From assembly GCF_004364975.1 (NCBI RefSeq), contig NZ_SOBW01000007.1, positions 806,001 to 870,000 of the forward strand: a DNA stretch of 64,000 nt, in the 5' to 3' direction. The DNA is from Gelidibacter sediminis. Its GTDB lineage: Bacteria; Bacteroidota; Bacteroidia; Flavobacteriales; Flavobacteriaceae. The notes under the pieces are model-generated. The model was given only the letters and a program-made list of their open reading frames with translations. It was not told the DNA's origin and made no database searches. The translations under genes and the position numbers were made by a program. Shown here piece by piece: positions 8,402-17,111 of this stretch (its first letter is position 1; every line of letters starts with the position of its first letter).

Positions 8402-9334
8402 ATGAAAAAAATCCTATTATTAGCCTTATTTAGCTTCTGTTTAACCTCTTGCAGCAATGACGAAGCAACGTCTAATGACCCAACCGCTTTGAATGTCTTA
8501 CAAAAAGGAACTAGCAACTCGGGCAGCACATCTACTGATTATTTAGTATCAGTTTCACAAAATTCAGATGGTTCATTATGGACCTATATTATTTCAAAAA
8601 ATCCTGAAACCAAAGCCAAAGATTTAGGTCATTATATTATAAACTTAAATAATTGTGGCAATGAAAGTGCAACATTCGCAAATATTGTGTACGCAAACGT
8701 TAATGGTTATCCCGCAGACCTAACTGCAAATGAAGGTCAAGGAACTGATTGCGATCCACAGGCAATTACAAATAATTTTATAAAAATTAACGTTGAAGGT
8801 TCAGGCCCTTGGGTAATTGATATAAAATTTGAAAGAGGTTATGAAGCAGTTATTTCAACTTCTTGGATAAAAGCGGGGAATTCATGTTCTTTGGGTAGTG
8901 TGTTAGCACCTGGCTGCCCTAAAGTGCCATATTGTTCATATTCACAAGGTTTCTTTTTTGCTAATGGCGCTCTAAATAATGGGGCTACTAATTTATGGAC
9001 TAACGGATTAACCATTGGCGAAACAACCTACACGCAAGCAGATGGGATGCATATTTGGAATATCGACCGTGGTTATGGTGGTAATCAGGTGCTTAACGGA
9101 TTTTTCCAGTTGGGAGCTGTACGTTTAAGTGATGCAGAAGCATCAGTTCAATTACATGTAGATATCATTGAAGCTTATTTCACAGCTGTTGGAAACGTAT
9201 TAGATTATGAAACCACCTCTAATGGCAAAATTTATTTTAGACTTCCTGCAGAAGCTGGTGGCATTACAGCCTCACAAGTTGCAAAAGCAGGTGGCGCAAT
9301 TGGTAAATTTATCGATGAAAACCACTGCAACTAA
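8402..9334 (+). CDS. secreted lipoprotein of unknown function
   Basis: A 310-residue protein with a lipoprotein signal (MKKILLLALFSFCLTSC, lipobox LTSC). The mature part is rich in Asn, Gly and Thr and contains several cysteines (NNCGN, TDCDP, NSCSLG, GCPKVPYC, ENHC). The C-terminal half (CSYSQGFFFANGALNNG, later LTIGETTYTQADG) resembles the repeated C-x-x-x-QG-aromatic module of many uncharacterised bacterial secreted proteins in which a G-Y/F-aromatic motif is followed by an LxxGxxxYT strand; this resemblance is an impression, not a proven match. It is followed by a strong terminator, so it is transcribed alone. Confidence 0.7.
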   Translation: MKKILLLALFSFCLTSCSNDEATSNDPTALNVLQKGTSNSGSTSTDYLVSVSQNSDGSLWTYIISKNPETKAKDLGHYIINLNNCGNESATFANIVYANVNGYPADLTANEGQGTDCDPQAITNNFIKINVEGSGPWVIDIKFERGYEAVISTSWIKAGNSCSLGSVLAPGCPKVPYCSYSQGFFFANGALNNGATNLWTNGLTIGETTYTQADGMHIWNIDRGYGGNQVLNGFFQLGAVRLSDAEASVQLHVDIIEAYFTAVGNVLDYETTSNGKIYFRLPAEAGGITASQVAKAGGAIGKFIDENHCN

Positions 9335-9352
9335 ATAATAAGGTTTTTAATA

Positions 9353-9380
9353 AAAAAGCTGCTCATTGGAGCAGCTTTTT
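9353..9380. terminator. bidirectional terminator
   Basis: The sequence AAAAAGCTGCTC-ATTG-GAGCAGCTTTTT is a perfect 12-base stem with a 4-base loop. A-run and T-run on either side make it work in both directions, between the convergent lipoprotein and SDR genes. Confidence 0.88.
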
Positions 9381-9398
9381 ATTTTACTTTCTGTCTAT

Positions 9399-10154
9399 TT
9401 AAAGCTCCTTCTTTACTGTTGTGCTATTTGCCTGAGCCGTAGGAAACACCAATAAATCTGCAATATTGACATGGGCAGGGCGTGATACCGCAAAATATAT
9501 GATTTCAGCAATATCTTCCGCTTGCAAGGCCTTATAACCTTTATAGACGGTATCTGCGGCCGCATCGCCTTTAAATCGGACCTGTGAAAATTCAGTCTCC
9601 ACCAACCCTGGATTGATTGCGCCTACTTTTATTCCGAACGGATTTAGATCAATGCGCATCCCTTCCGTTAGGGCCAATACGGCATGCTTGCTGGCACAAT
9701 ACACATTCCCTTTTGGATACACTTCCTTTCCTGCCGAAGACCCAATATTTAAGATATGCCCGGATTCACGTGCAATCATCTGTGGGATAATAGCTTTACT
9801 AACATATAACAAACCCTTCACATTGATATCCATCATCGCATCCCAATCATCTGTATCTCCATTTTGAATCGGATCCAAGCCATGCGCATTGCCGGCATTA
9901 TTGATCAGGATATCAATAGCTTTAAATTCATCAGGCAACGATGCTATAGCCTTAAAAGTGGCGTCCTTGTCACGAACATCAAAATTTAATACATGAACAT
10001 TTGTAGTTTTTTCAAGGGCTTTTTTTATAGTCTCCAAACGTTCTTGACGGCGTCCACATAATACGAGATTGATACCGTGTTTCGCGAATTCATGAGCCGT
10101 AGCGCGACCAATTCCACTGGTAGCGCCTGTGATTAATGCTGTTTTTCTATTCAT
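9399..10154 (-). CDS. short-chain dehydrogenase/reductase (YdfG-like)
   Basis: A 251-residue classical SDR. Visible elements are the NAD(P)-binding TGATSGIG near residue 9, the arginine after the second strand (CGRRQER, which favours NADPH), NNAG at about residue 87, and the active site Ser...YCASK. The overall pattern, including NPGLVETEFS, is closest to the 3-hydroxy-acid dehydrogenase YdfG group. The natural substrate is not evident. It follows the aldo/keto reductase gene on the same strand after about 165 bases that include a period-7 tract, so an operon is uncertain. Confidence 0.88.
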   Translation of the reverse strand: MNRKTALITGATSGIGRATAHEFAKHGINLVLCGRRQERLETIKKALEKTTNVHVLNFDVRDKDATFKAIASLPDEFKAIDILINNAGNAHGLDPIQNGDTDDWDAMMDINVKGLLYVSKAIIPQMIARESGHILNIGSSAGKEVYPKGNVYCASKHAVLALTEGMRIDLNPFGIKVGAINPGLVETEFSQVRFKGDAAADTVYKGYKALQAEDIAEIIYFAVSRPAHVNIADLLVFPTAQANSTTVKKEL

Positions 10155-10261
10155 ATGATTTTATTTCCCTGAAAACGGGATCCTTTATTTACAGTGATAT
10201 TATAATTTTTTCATTCATTCTTAATCCGTCTACCTAACTACAGACCCCGTTCTAAACCGTC

Positions 10262-10310
10262 CACAGAAACTGCCAACTGCCAAATGAATACTGTGTACTA
10301 CAAATGCGTA
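10262..10310. repeat. period-7 repeat tract
   Basis: Seven consecutive 7-base units can be read as CACAGAA, ACTGCCA, ACTGCCA, AATGAAT, ACTGTGT, ACTACAA and ATGCGTA. The units diverge but keep the phase and an A-x-T-G-like start. The same unit type recurs at 13458-13492 and 17084-17111. Confidence 0.6.
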
Positions 10311-10318
10311 CGTTTTCA

Positions 10319-11206
10319 TCAAGGCATTGGACGCCCTTGGCTAGCCACCAACATTAAAAACCAATCTTCCACTTCCAAGTCAATAGCCGTTGCTTCTACA
10401 GCGCGTACAAGTCGGTCTTTGGTAGTGGTTCCCACAACAGGATGTATTTTGGACGGGTGTTTCAAAATCCAGGCGAGCAATAAGGCGTCCGCTGTGGCAT
10501 TATATTTATTGCTAAGTTCACCCAACAGTTTCTTTATGCGTCGGGTTTGTTCGGTATCCTCTTTAAAGACATTGCCTAAAGGCGACCAGGCCATTGGGTT
10601 AATTTCCTTAAGCAACAGATGGTCCAATCTCCCATCAAACATCGCCGAATATTCGGTTAAGGAAAATTCTATCTGATTCACCTCTATAGGTACATTTTTT
10701 GAAATCAATGCCACTTGAGACGGCGTAAAATTTGAGACTCCAAAATTCTTAATCTTTCCTTGTTGTTTTAAAGTTTGTATGGCCTCAGAAATCTCTTCAG
10801 GATGCATCAATGGACTTGGCCGATGCAACAATAACAAATCTAAATACTCCGTTTGTAAATTTTTTAATGAAGTTTCTACTGAACAAATAATGTAATCCTT
10901 ATCATAACTATAGTGGCCTATTTTATTGTTCCGACCTCCAGAAAGATGCTGAATGCCACACTTACTGATCAGCTGAACGGCTTCACGATTCAAACCACTC
11001 TGGGCAAAAGCTGTCCCAAATTCAGCTTCCGTCGTGTAACCACCATAAATATCGGCATGATCAAATGTGGTGACACCCTGTGCAACACAAAACTGCATCA
11101 AATCCGCCATAGTTGCAGTGGAAAGCTTTTTACCCCAAGCTCCCCAAGTCATCGTTCCTGCTATAATTCTCGAATACTTCACACGTTTTGTTTTAGATCT
11201 GTTCAT
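10319..11206 (-). CDS. aldo/keto reductase (YdhF-like)
   Basis: A 295-residue NADPH-dependent oxidoreductase with a TIM-barrel fold. The tetrad can be placed: Asp and Tyr in FDHADIYGGY, Lys in QLISKCGI and His in LLLLHRPSPL. The C-terminal part has the cofactor-binding pattern VVGTTTKDRLVRAVEA. The MAWSPLGNVF stretch is typical of the YdhF subgroup. The physiological carbonyl substrate is unknown. Its start codon faces the DUF4382 gene across 223 bases that contain a 22-base palindrome. Confidence 0.88.
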   Translation of the reverse strand: MNRSKTKRVKYSRIIAGTMTWGAWGKKLSTATMADLMQFCVAQGVTTFDHADIYGGYTTEAEFGTAFAQSGLNREAVQLISKCGIQHLSGGRNNKIGHYSYDKDYIICSVETSLKNLQTEYLDLLLLHRPSPLMHPEEISEAIQTLKQQGKIKNFGVSNFTPSQVALISKNVPIEVNQIEFSLTEYSAMFDGRLDHLLLKEINPMAWSPLGNVFKEDTEQTRRIKKLLGELSNKYNATADALLLAWILKHPSKIHPVVGTTTKDRLVRAVEATAIDLEVEDWFLMLVASQGRPMP

Positions 11207-11272
11207 TAAGAATATAAAAATACTTAAAACTATTAATGTATGGTGTTTTAGTTATAAAGTAGGACATTCCCA

Positions 11273-11294
11273 ATTACTGATGAGCATCAGTAAT
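11273..11294. promoter_or_regulatory. 22-base palindrome, candidate operator
   Basis: ATTACTGATG-AG-CATCAGTAAT has two perfect 10-base arms around a 2-base centre. It lies in the 223-base spacer between the divergent aldo/keto reductase and DUF4382 genes. There is no T run or upstream gene end, which argues against a terminator. Its size and symmetry fit a dimeric repressor site, but no regulator gene is next to it. Confidence 0.5.
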
Positions 11295-11429
11295 TTTATG
11301 AGAAGAGAATGAATTAAGAAAAAATTTTATAGGTTAACTTCCGCACAGTGAATACCATATACCATAGGATTGACATCCATGTAGTCCAATTCTCTAAGAC
11401 AAGCGTATATATACTTGAACCTATAAATT

Positions 11430-12242
11430 ATGAATACTATGAATATTTTAAAAAAAGCAAGCTTATTAGCTCTAATAACCTTTTTCTCTTTTAGCTGTAG
11501 TGACGACGACTCAGCAAATGAAGCACAAGGAACATCCACTATTTCTGTAAAATTAATGGATGCTCCTGGAGATTATGATCATGTTTATATTGACATTGTT
11601 GATGTGATGGTAAAAGTTAATGATGCCAGTGAAGGTGATGAAGGCTGGCAAAGCCTAAATGCCATTAACGCTGGCGTATATGATTTATTGACTTTGACAG
11701 GTGGTGTCAATGTGCTATTAGTTGATGATTTTGAAGTTCTTTCAGGGACTTTAAACCAGGTCCGTTTAGTATTAGGTGATGATAATAGTGTGGTTATTGA
11801 TGGAGAGACATTTCCTTTAAAGACACCAAGCGCCCAACAATCTGGCTTGAAAATCAAACTTAACCAAACCTTATTGCCTAACATGGCCTACACTTTCCTT
11901 TTAGACTTTGATGTTGACAAATCTATCGTGGTAGCTGGGGAATCTGGTAATATCAACCTAAAACCAGTAATTAGAGCTAGTGCTGAAGCAACAACCGGAA
12001 CTATTTCTGGAAGCGTGTTACCATTGGGTGTGCAAACCCAAATTACTGCTACTAATGGTATAGATGAGATTTCGACCTACGCTGATGTAGAAGGGAACTT
12101 CTTATTGGTGGGTTTATTACCAGGCAACTATACCGTAACGCTGACACCTGACCCAACATCTGAGCTAATTCCTTCTGTATTAGAAAATATTGAAGTAACG
12201 GCAGAAAATAATACTGACTTAGGCGAGATTACGATTAATTAA
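11430..12242 (+). CDS. DUF4382 lipoprotein
   Basis: A 270-residue lipoprotein (signal with lipobox FSFSC, followed by SDDDS, an acidic patch). Residues about 35-185 form a DUF4382 domain, recognisable from the strand TISVKLMDAPGDYDHVYIDIVDVMVKV and the NVLLVDDFEVLSGTLNQVRL segment. Residues about 190-270 look like a carboxypeptidase-regulatory-like beta sandwich (GTISGSVLPLG ... GNFLLVGLLPGNYTVTL). Both are common in exported Bacteroidota proteins that face the outside; no ligand is known. It ends before a clear terminator. Confidence 0.85.
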   Translation: MNTMNILKKASLLALITFFSFSCSDDDSANEAQGTSTISVKLMDAPGDYDHVYIDIVDVMVKVNDASEGDEGWQSLNAINAGVYDLLTLTGGVNVLLVDDFEVLSGTLNQVRLVLGDDNSVVIDGETFPLKTPSAQQSGLKIKLNQTLLPNMAYTFLLDFDVDKSIVVAGESGNINLKPVIRASAEATTGTISGSVLPLGVQTQITATNGIDEISTYADVEGNFLLVGLLPGNYTVTLTPDPTSELIPSVLENIEVTAENNTDLGEITIN

Positions 12243-12270
12243 GCCATATTTCATAAAAATGTATTAAAAT

Positions 12271-12296
12271 AGCAACACCAATGGTGTTGCTCTTTA
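12271..12296 (+). terminator. terminator after the DUF4382 gene
   Basis: AGCAACAC-CAATG-GTGTTGCT forms an 8-base stem and is followed by the T-rich TCTTTAATTTTT. It separates the lipoprotein gene from the bat operon. Confidence 0.8.
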
Positions 12297-12393
12297 ATTT
12301 TTAACCAATTATTAACAGCAATCCAATTAAAATTTTAACAATTTGCAGACCTCAAAAAAACCAGACCCTATTTCAGTATAAATAAATTTTAAT

Positions 12394-13392
12394 ATGATGG
12401 AAGACACAGTTGATATCAAAAGTATTAATGAAAAAATTGAAAGGGAAAGTGCCTTTGTGGATTTACTAACCCTTGAGATGAACAAAGTCATTGTAGGCCA
12501 AAAATATATGGTTGAACGCTTACTGATTGGACTGTTAGGGCAAGGACATATTTTATTGGAAGGGGTGCCAGGTTTGGCAAAAACTTTAGCCATCAACACT
12601 CTGTCTCAAGCCATTGAATCAACTTTTAGCAGAATTCAATTTACACCAGATTTACTACCTGCAGATGTGGTGGGTACCTTAATCTACAATATGAAGGTAA
12701 ATGATTTCACCATTAAGAAAGGACCAATTTTCGCAAATTTTGTCTTAGCTGATGAGATTAACAGAGCGCCAGCTAAAGTGCAATCCGCTTTATTGGAGGC
12801 CATGCAAGAAAAACAAGTAACTATTGGTGATGAAACTTTTAAATTAGATAAGCCATTTTTGGTAATGGCTACCCAAAACCCTATTGAGCAAGAAGGAACC
12901 TATCCGCTTCCGGAAGCACAAGTGGACCGTTTTATGCTTAAGACGGTTATTGACTATCCAAAAATTGACGAGGAGCAACTCATCATGCGTTCCAATATGA
13001 AAGGTGCTTTTGAAAAAGTTAACGCCGTAGTTTCAGTAGATCAAATCTTAAGGGCACAGCAAACGGTTCGTGAAGTGTATATGGATGAGAAAATTGAAAA
13101 ATACATTCTCGATATCATATTTGCCACCCGTTTTCCTGAAAAATATAAACTAGCCGATTTAAAACCGTTAATTTCGTTTGGTGCCTCGCCTCGTGGAAGT
13201 ATTAATTTAGCGGTTGCCGCAAAATGTTATGCTTTTATTAAGCGTCGTGGTTATGTAATTCCTGAAGATGTCCGTGCTGTTGTTCACGATGTATTGCGCC
13301 ACAGAGTGGGGATTACTTACGAAGCGGAAGCAGAAAACATCACGTCTGTTGATATCATCAACAAAATCATAAATGAAATTGAAGTACCATAA
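12394..13392 (+). CDS. MoxR-family AAA+ ATPase
   Basis: A 332-residue MoxR ATPase, the first gene of the bat locus. Walker A is GVPGLAKT (57-64), Walker B is LADEINR (118-124), followed by sensor 1 (MATQNP) and the arginine-finger region EAQVDRF. MoxR proteins act as chaperone-like ATPases that work together with von Willebrand factor A (VWA) proteins such as those encoded downstream. A second possible ATG is at 12397; the difference is one residue. A 105-base spacer with a period-7 tract separates it from the DUF58 gene. Confidence 0.93.
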   Translation: MMEDTVDIKSINEKIERESAFVDLLTLEMNKVIVGQKYMVERLLIGLLGQGHILLEGVPGLAKTLAINTLSQAIESTFSRIQFTPDLLPADVVGTLIYNMKVNDFTIKKGPIFANFVLADEINRAPAKVQSALLEAMQEKQVTIGDETFKLDKPFLVMATQNPIEQEGTYPLPEAQVDRFMLKTVIDYPKIDEEQLIMRSNMKGAFEKVNAVVSVDQILRAQQTVREVYMDEKIEKYILDIIFATRFPEKYKLADLKPLISFGASPRGSINLAVAAKCYAFIKRRGYVIPEDVRAVVHDVLRHRVGITYEAEAENITSVDIINKIINEIEVP

Positions 13393-13457
13393 ATAAGTCC
13401 CCAGAATTTCAGAATGCACTCGGCAGCAACCTGACCACTCATCTCTGAAAGATAGCG

Positions 13458-13492
13458 ACTGAACACTGAAGACTGCCAACTGCAGACTCAAT
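13458..13492 (+). repeat. period-7 repeat tract (ACTGNNN type)
   Basis: Five units in phase: ACTGAAC, ACTGAAG, ACTGCCA, ACTGCAG and ACTCAAT. They end just before the ATG of the DUF58 gene at 13498. Confidence 0.7.
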
Positions 13493-13497
13493 TAAAG

Positions 13498-14364
13498 ATG
13501 GATACAAAAGAACTTTTAAAAAAAGTACGGAAAATAGAGATTAAGACGCGGCGCTTGTCTAACCATATCTTTGGTGGAGAATACCATTCCACTTTTAAAG
13601 GTAGAGGAATGACCTTTAGCGAAGTGCGTCAGTATCAATATGGTGACGATGTACGGAATATTGATTGGAACGTGACGGCACGTTACAATGAACCGCACAT
13701 TAAAGTATTTGAAGAAGAGCGCGAATTGACCATGATGTTGATGGTAGACATTTCAGGTTCCGAATGGTTTGGAACAGAACAGCAATTTAAAAACGAAATT
13801 ATAACTGAAATTGCGGCAACTTTGGCATTTTCAGCCACTCAAAACAACGATAAAATTGGTTTAATTCTGTTTACGGACACTATCGAATTATATATTCCGC
13901 CAAAAAAAGGCAGATTTCATGTGTTACGTATTATTAGGGAATTGATTGAGTTTAAACCAAAAAGTAAACAAACAGATATCACCCAGGCCTTGCAATTTTT
14001 ATCAGGAGTGATGAAAAAGAAGGCTATTGTTTTTCTCCTATCTGATTTTATTGCTGATGATTATAAGCAAACCTTAAAAATTGCTGCCAATAAGCATGAT
14101 ATTACCGGGATTAGAGTGTATGACAAACGCGAAGAAAGCATCCCTAATTTAGGAATGGTTCAAATGCAAGATGAAGAAACTGGCGAATACATGTTGGTGA
14201 ATACGGCCTCAAAAAAAATCCGAGCAGATTATGGCAAATACCATCACGAGCGCGTCAGCTACTTTAAGGACACCTTTTCAAAATCGGGTGCTGGCACAAT
14301 TGATTGCCGGGTAGACGAGAGTTATGTCACAAAATTATTGGGCTATTTTAAACGCAGAGCGTAA
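13498..14364 (+). CDS. DUF58 domain protein
   Basis: A 288-residue cytoplasmic protein of the DUF58 family, the standard partner of MoxR ATPases. It carries the family signature YQYGDDVRNIDWNVTARYNEPHIK, and the central region behaves like a VWA-type fold: LMVDISGSEWFG gives a DxSxS-like metal-site start. Unlike BatA and BatB it has no membrane segments. In Bacteroidota this gene always sits between MoxR and the Bat genes in such loci; the biochemical role is not settled. Confidence 0.9.
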   Translation: MDTKELLKKVRKIEIKTRRLSNHIFGGEYHSTFKGRGMTFSEVRQYQYGDDVRNIDWNVTARYNEPHIKVFEEERELTMMLMVDISGSEWFGTEQQFKNEIITEIAATLAFSATQNNDKIGLILFTDTIELYIPPKKGRFHVLRIIRELIEFKPKSKQTDITQALQFLSGVMKKKAIVFLLSDFIADDYKQTLKIAANKHDITGIRVYDKREESIPNLGMVQMQDEETGEYMLVNTASKKIRADYGKYHHERVSYFKDTFSKSGAGTIDCRVDESYVTKLLGYFKRRA

Positions 14365-14407
14365 CGAATTACAACTTATGAATTACGATTATAGATTTAC
14401 GAATGCA
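14359..14407 (+). repeat. period-7 repeat tract running into a gene start
   Basis: Seven units in phase: GCGTAAC, GAATTAC, AACTTAT, GAATTAC, GATTATA, GATTTAC and GAATGCA. The tract covers the end of the DUF58 gene, the 13-base gap and the first ten codons of the next gene. Confidence 0.65.
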
Positions 14408-16036
14408 ACTAAACCAGACCTTTTCCCTTGGTTATCGGTCGTCTTATCTATTTTCTTTTTTCTCATCTCATTGTTCTCTTTTGCTCAAGTTAAAACCTCA
14501 ATTGATTCCACAAAGATTAAAATTGGTGAGCAAATTACTTATAAAATTGAGGTAGAGGCAGATACTACAGACTTAGTTGTGTTCCCTGAAGGACAAACAT
14601 TTTCGCCATTGGAAATGATTGAATCGTACAAAGTAGATACCACAAAAAACAGCGACAAATACAATTTGATCAAAACATATGGTTTAACCCAATTTGATTC
14701 GGGCAGCTATACCATCCCAAGACAAAAAATCATCATTGGCACTAAAGAATACTTTTCAGATTCTTTAAAAGTTGAAGTCAATAACATACTAGTCGATTCT
14801 ACCAAACAAGGTTTATATGATATCAAACCATTTATAGAAGTTCAAAAAAGTAGTAATGATTGGTGGAAAACTGCGCTGATGGTAATAGCCATCCTTGCGC
14901 TTATAGCCTTCTTAATGTATTGGTTTATTTGGCGAAAGAAACCTTTAACCGAAGAGGAAGAAATTGCGTTATTACCGCCTTATGAACGCGCAAAACTTGC
15001 TCTCAAAAAGTTAGATGAATCTGACTATTTACAACAATCAGAACTCAAAGGCTATTATTCTGAATTAACTTTTATCATCAGACGTTATCTCGATGAAAAA
15101 GTGTACGATCGTGCTCTGGAAAGTACAACTGACGAATTGGTACATCGTTTAAACTTACTTAAGGATGGCAATCAAATAGAATTGAGTAAAGAGGACATCA
15201 GAAATATCGAAACCATTCTAAAGCGCGCCGATTTAGTGAAATTCGCTAAATCTGCACCGGACGTCGAATTGGCAAAAATTGATAGAAATACTATCGATTT
15301 GGAAATTGACAATGTCAAGCAAGCCTTGCCGGAACCAACCGAAGAGGAAAAATTACTAGATCAGCAATACAAGGAAGAACAAGCCCGAAAGAAAAAACGT
15401 CGTAAAATCGTCATTACCGTTACTTTATCAGTGGTTCTACTTCTTGCCACCTTTATTGGGTTCTCCATAAAATATGGTTTTGATTATGTTAAAGATACCA
15501 TCATTGGCAATGATAGTAAAGAGTTGCTAGAGGGAGATTGGGTAACAAGTGATTATGGTGTGCCACCAATCTACATCTCAACCCCTGCGGTTTTAGAGCG
15601 TGTAGAATCAAAAGTTATAGATTCCATTTCCAAACAAGCAGAAACCACCATGTTCAGTTATGGTACGTTATTGGGCTCAATTAACATAGTGGTCAGCACC
15701 TCAAAGCTAAACATTCCTGATACCACCTCTGTTGATTTGAATCTTGCTGTTAATGGCGCTTTAGAAATGTTCGAGAAAAATAATGTTAGGGATATTTTGG
15801 TTAAACGAGAACAATTTATCACTCCTAATGCTGCTGAAGGTTTAAAAGTATTTGGCTCAGCCTCTTTTCCTACTCCACTTAAAAATCAGTTCAGAAAAGG
15901 AAATTACGTATTGCTGGCATTTACAGCCAAAAACATATTGCAGCAAATTATTTTAGTCTGGGACGCAGATGATCAATACGCGGACGAGATCATGGAGCGG
16001 GTTTTAAATTCAGTTGAACTCAAAAAAGAAGAATGA
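14378..16036 (+). CDS. BatD-like membrane protein with signal peptide
   Basis: A 552-residue protein between DUF58 and batA. After a short polar lead there is a signal-type hydrophobic segment (about residues 15-37), a periplasmic BatD-like beta domain (KTSIDSTKIKIGEQITYKIEV, about 40-160), a membrane helix (about 165-185), a long cytoplasmic helical region with a DUF4381-like look, a second helix (about 345-368) and a C-terminal periplasmic domain. Its function within the Bat assembly is inferred from position and the BatD-like part. The ATG at 14378 lies inside a period-7 tract; a frame open from 14324 would overlap DUF58 and add 18 implausible residues. The stop overlaps the batA start (ATGA). 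Confidence 0.8.
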   Translation: MNYDYRFTNATKPDLFPWLSVVLSIFFFLISLFSFAQVKTSIDSTKIKIGEQITYKIEVEADTTDLVVFPEGQTFSPLEMIESYKVDTTKNSDKYNLIKTYGLTQFDSGSYTIPRQKIIIGTKEYFSDSLKVEVNNILVDSTKQGLYDIKPFIEVQKSSNDWWKTALMVIAILALIAFLMYWFIWRKKPLTEEEEIALLPPYERAKLALKKLDESDYLQQSELKGYYSELTFIIRRYLDEKVYDRALESTTDELVHRLNLLKDGNQIELSKEDIRNIETILKRADLVKFAKSAPDVELAKIDRNTIDLEIDNVKQALPEPTEEEKLLDQQYKEEQARKKKRRKIVITVTLSVVLLLATFIGFSIKYGFDYVKDTIIGNDSKELLEGDWVTSDYGVPPIYISTPAVLERVESKVIDSISKQAETTMFSYGTLLGSINIVVSTSKLNIPDTTSVDLNLAVNGALEMFEKNNVRDILVKREQFITPNAAEGLKVFGSASFPTPLKNQFRKGNYVLLAFTAKNILQQIILVWDADDQYADEIMERVLNSVELKKEE

Positions 16037-17040
16037 TGCTGGAAGGAATTGAATTTTTAAATAAAGAATTTTTTTGGTTGTTTCTTCTTCTGCCATTACT
16101 CATCTTGTGGTATGTACTGAAACACCATAAGCAAACTGCTGAGCTTAAGATGTCAACCATCAAAGGGTTTAAAATCACCCAATCTTGGTTGCCAAAAGCG
16201 AAGCACGGACTTTTTATATTGCGAATGCTGGCTTTCGCTTTAATAATTACGGCCTTGGCACGCCCAAGAACTGTAGATGTATCTACCAAAACAAAAACCA
16301 CCAGAGGTATTGATATTGTCATAGCAATTGATGTTTCAGCGAGTATGCTGGCAAAAGATTTACTTCCAAACCGTTTGGAAGCGCTTAAAAAAGTGGCTTC
16401 AGATTTTATCAAGGGCAGACCAAATGACCGCATTGGTATTGTAGAATATGCGGGAGAAAGTTACACCAAAACACCGATCACCAGTGATAAATTTATCGTA
16501 CTCCGTGCATTAAATGATATTAAATACAATACCATTATTGAAGGCGGTACTGCCATTGGTTCTGGGTTGGCAACATCTGTTAACCGCATCAAGGACAGTA
16601 AGGCAAAAAGTAAAGTGATTATTCTATTAACAGATGGGGTTAATAATTCAGGATTTATAGATCCTAAAATTGCCAGTGAATTAGCGGTAGAATATGACAT
16701 TAAGGTGTACACCATCGGAATAGGAACTAATGGCACCGCACTGTCTCCTATAGGCATTTTACCAAATGGACAATTTCAATACGGACGCCAACAAGTGGAA
16801 ATTGATGAAGCCTTATTAAAAGACATCTCTAAAGTTACTGGGGGCAAATATTTTAGAGCCGATAATAATAAAAAATTGGCCGCTATTTATGATGAAATCA
16901 ACAAATTAGAGAAAACAGATGTTGAGGAATTTAAATATTACAATTACGAAGAGAAATACCGTCCGTTAGTGCTATTGGCTTTTGGACTCCTACTGATAGA
17001 GTTTTTATTACGATCAACGGTATTTAGAAGTTTCAATTAG
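16033..17040 (+). CDS. batA: BatA, VWA-domain membrane protein
   Basis: A 335-residue inner-membrane protein with two N-terminal hydrophobic segments (about 13-29 and 58-76), a VWA domain with the metal-ion site DVSAS at 100-104, and a C-terminal membrane helix (about 311-327). In Bacteroides fragilis the Bat proteins are linked to oxygen tolerance and are thought to form a membrane-periplasm complex. The ATG overlaps the stop of the preceding gene by four bases. Paralogous to BatB downstream. Confidence 0.92.
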   Translation: MMLEGIEFLNKEFFWLFLLLPLLILWYVLKHHKQTAELKMSTIKGFKITQSWLPKAKHGLFILRMLAFALIITALARPRTVDVSTKTKTTRGIDIVIAIDVSASMLAKDLLPNRLEALKKVASDFIKGRPNDRIGIVEYAGESYTKTPITSDKFIVLRALNDIKYNTIIEGGTAIGSGLATSVNRIKDSKAKSKVIILLTDGVNNSGFIDPKIASELAVEYDIKVYTIGIGTNGTALSPIGILPNGQFQYGRQQVEIDEALLKDISKVTGGKYFRADNNKKLAAIYDEINKLEKTDVEEFKYYNYEEKYRPLVLLAFGLLLIEFLLRSTVFRSFN

Positions 17041-17083
17041 AAATTAAAAATAGAGTCGCGAAATCTAGGCATAAAGCTAAATA

Positions 17084-17111
17084 TCTGCGGACTGAAGACA
17101 GAACAATGCAA
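17084..17111 (+). repeat. period-7 repeat tract at the batB start
   Basis: Four units in phase: TCTGCGG, ACTGAAG, ACAGAAC and AATGCAA. The batB start codon (17106-17108) sits inside the last unit. Confidence 0.5.

Noticed and set aside
10284-10676. 130-codon plus-strand frame over the aldo/keto reductase gene
   Set aside because: It lies opposite conserved catalytic sequence of the reductase and starts within the period-7 tract.
11067-11312. Plus-strand frame opposite the reductase start and into the divergent spacer
   Set aside because: No family features; it crosses the palindrome and the antisense of a well-supported gene.
13458-13492. Period-7 units considered as a CRISPR or direct-repeat array
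   Set aside because: Units are far too short, there are no spacers, and no cas genes are in the window.
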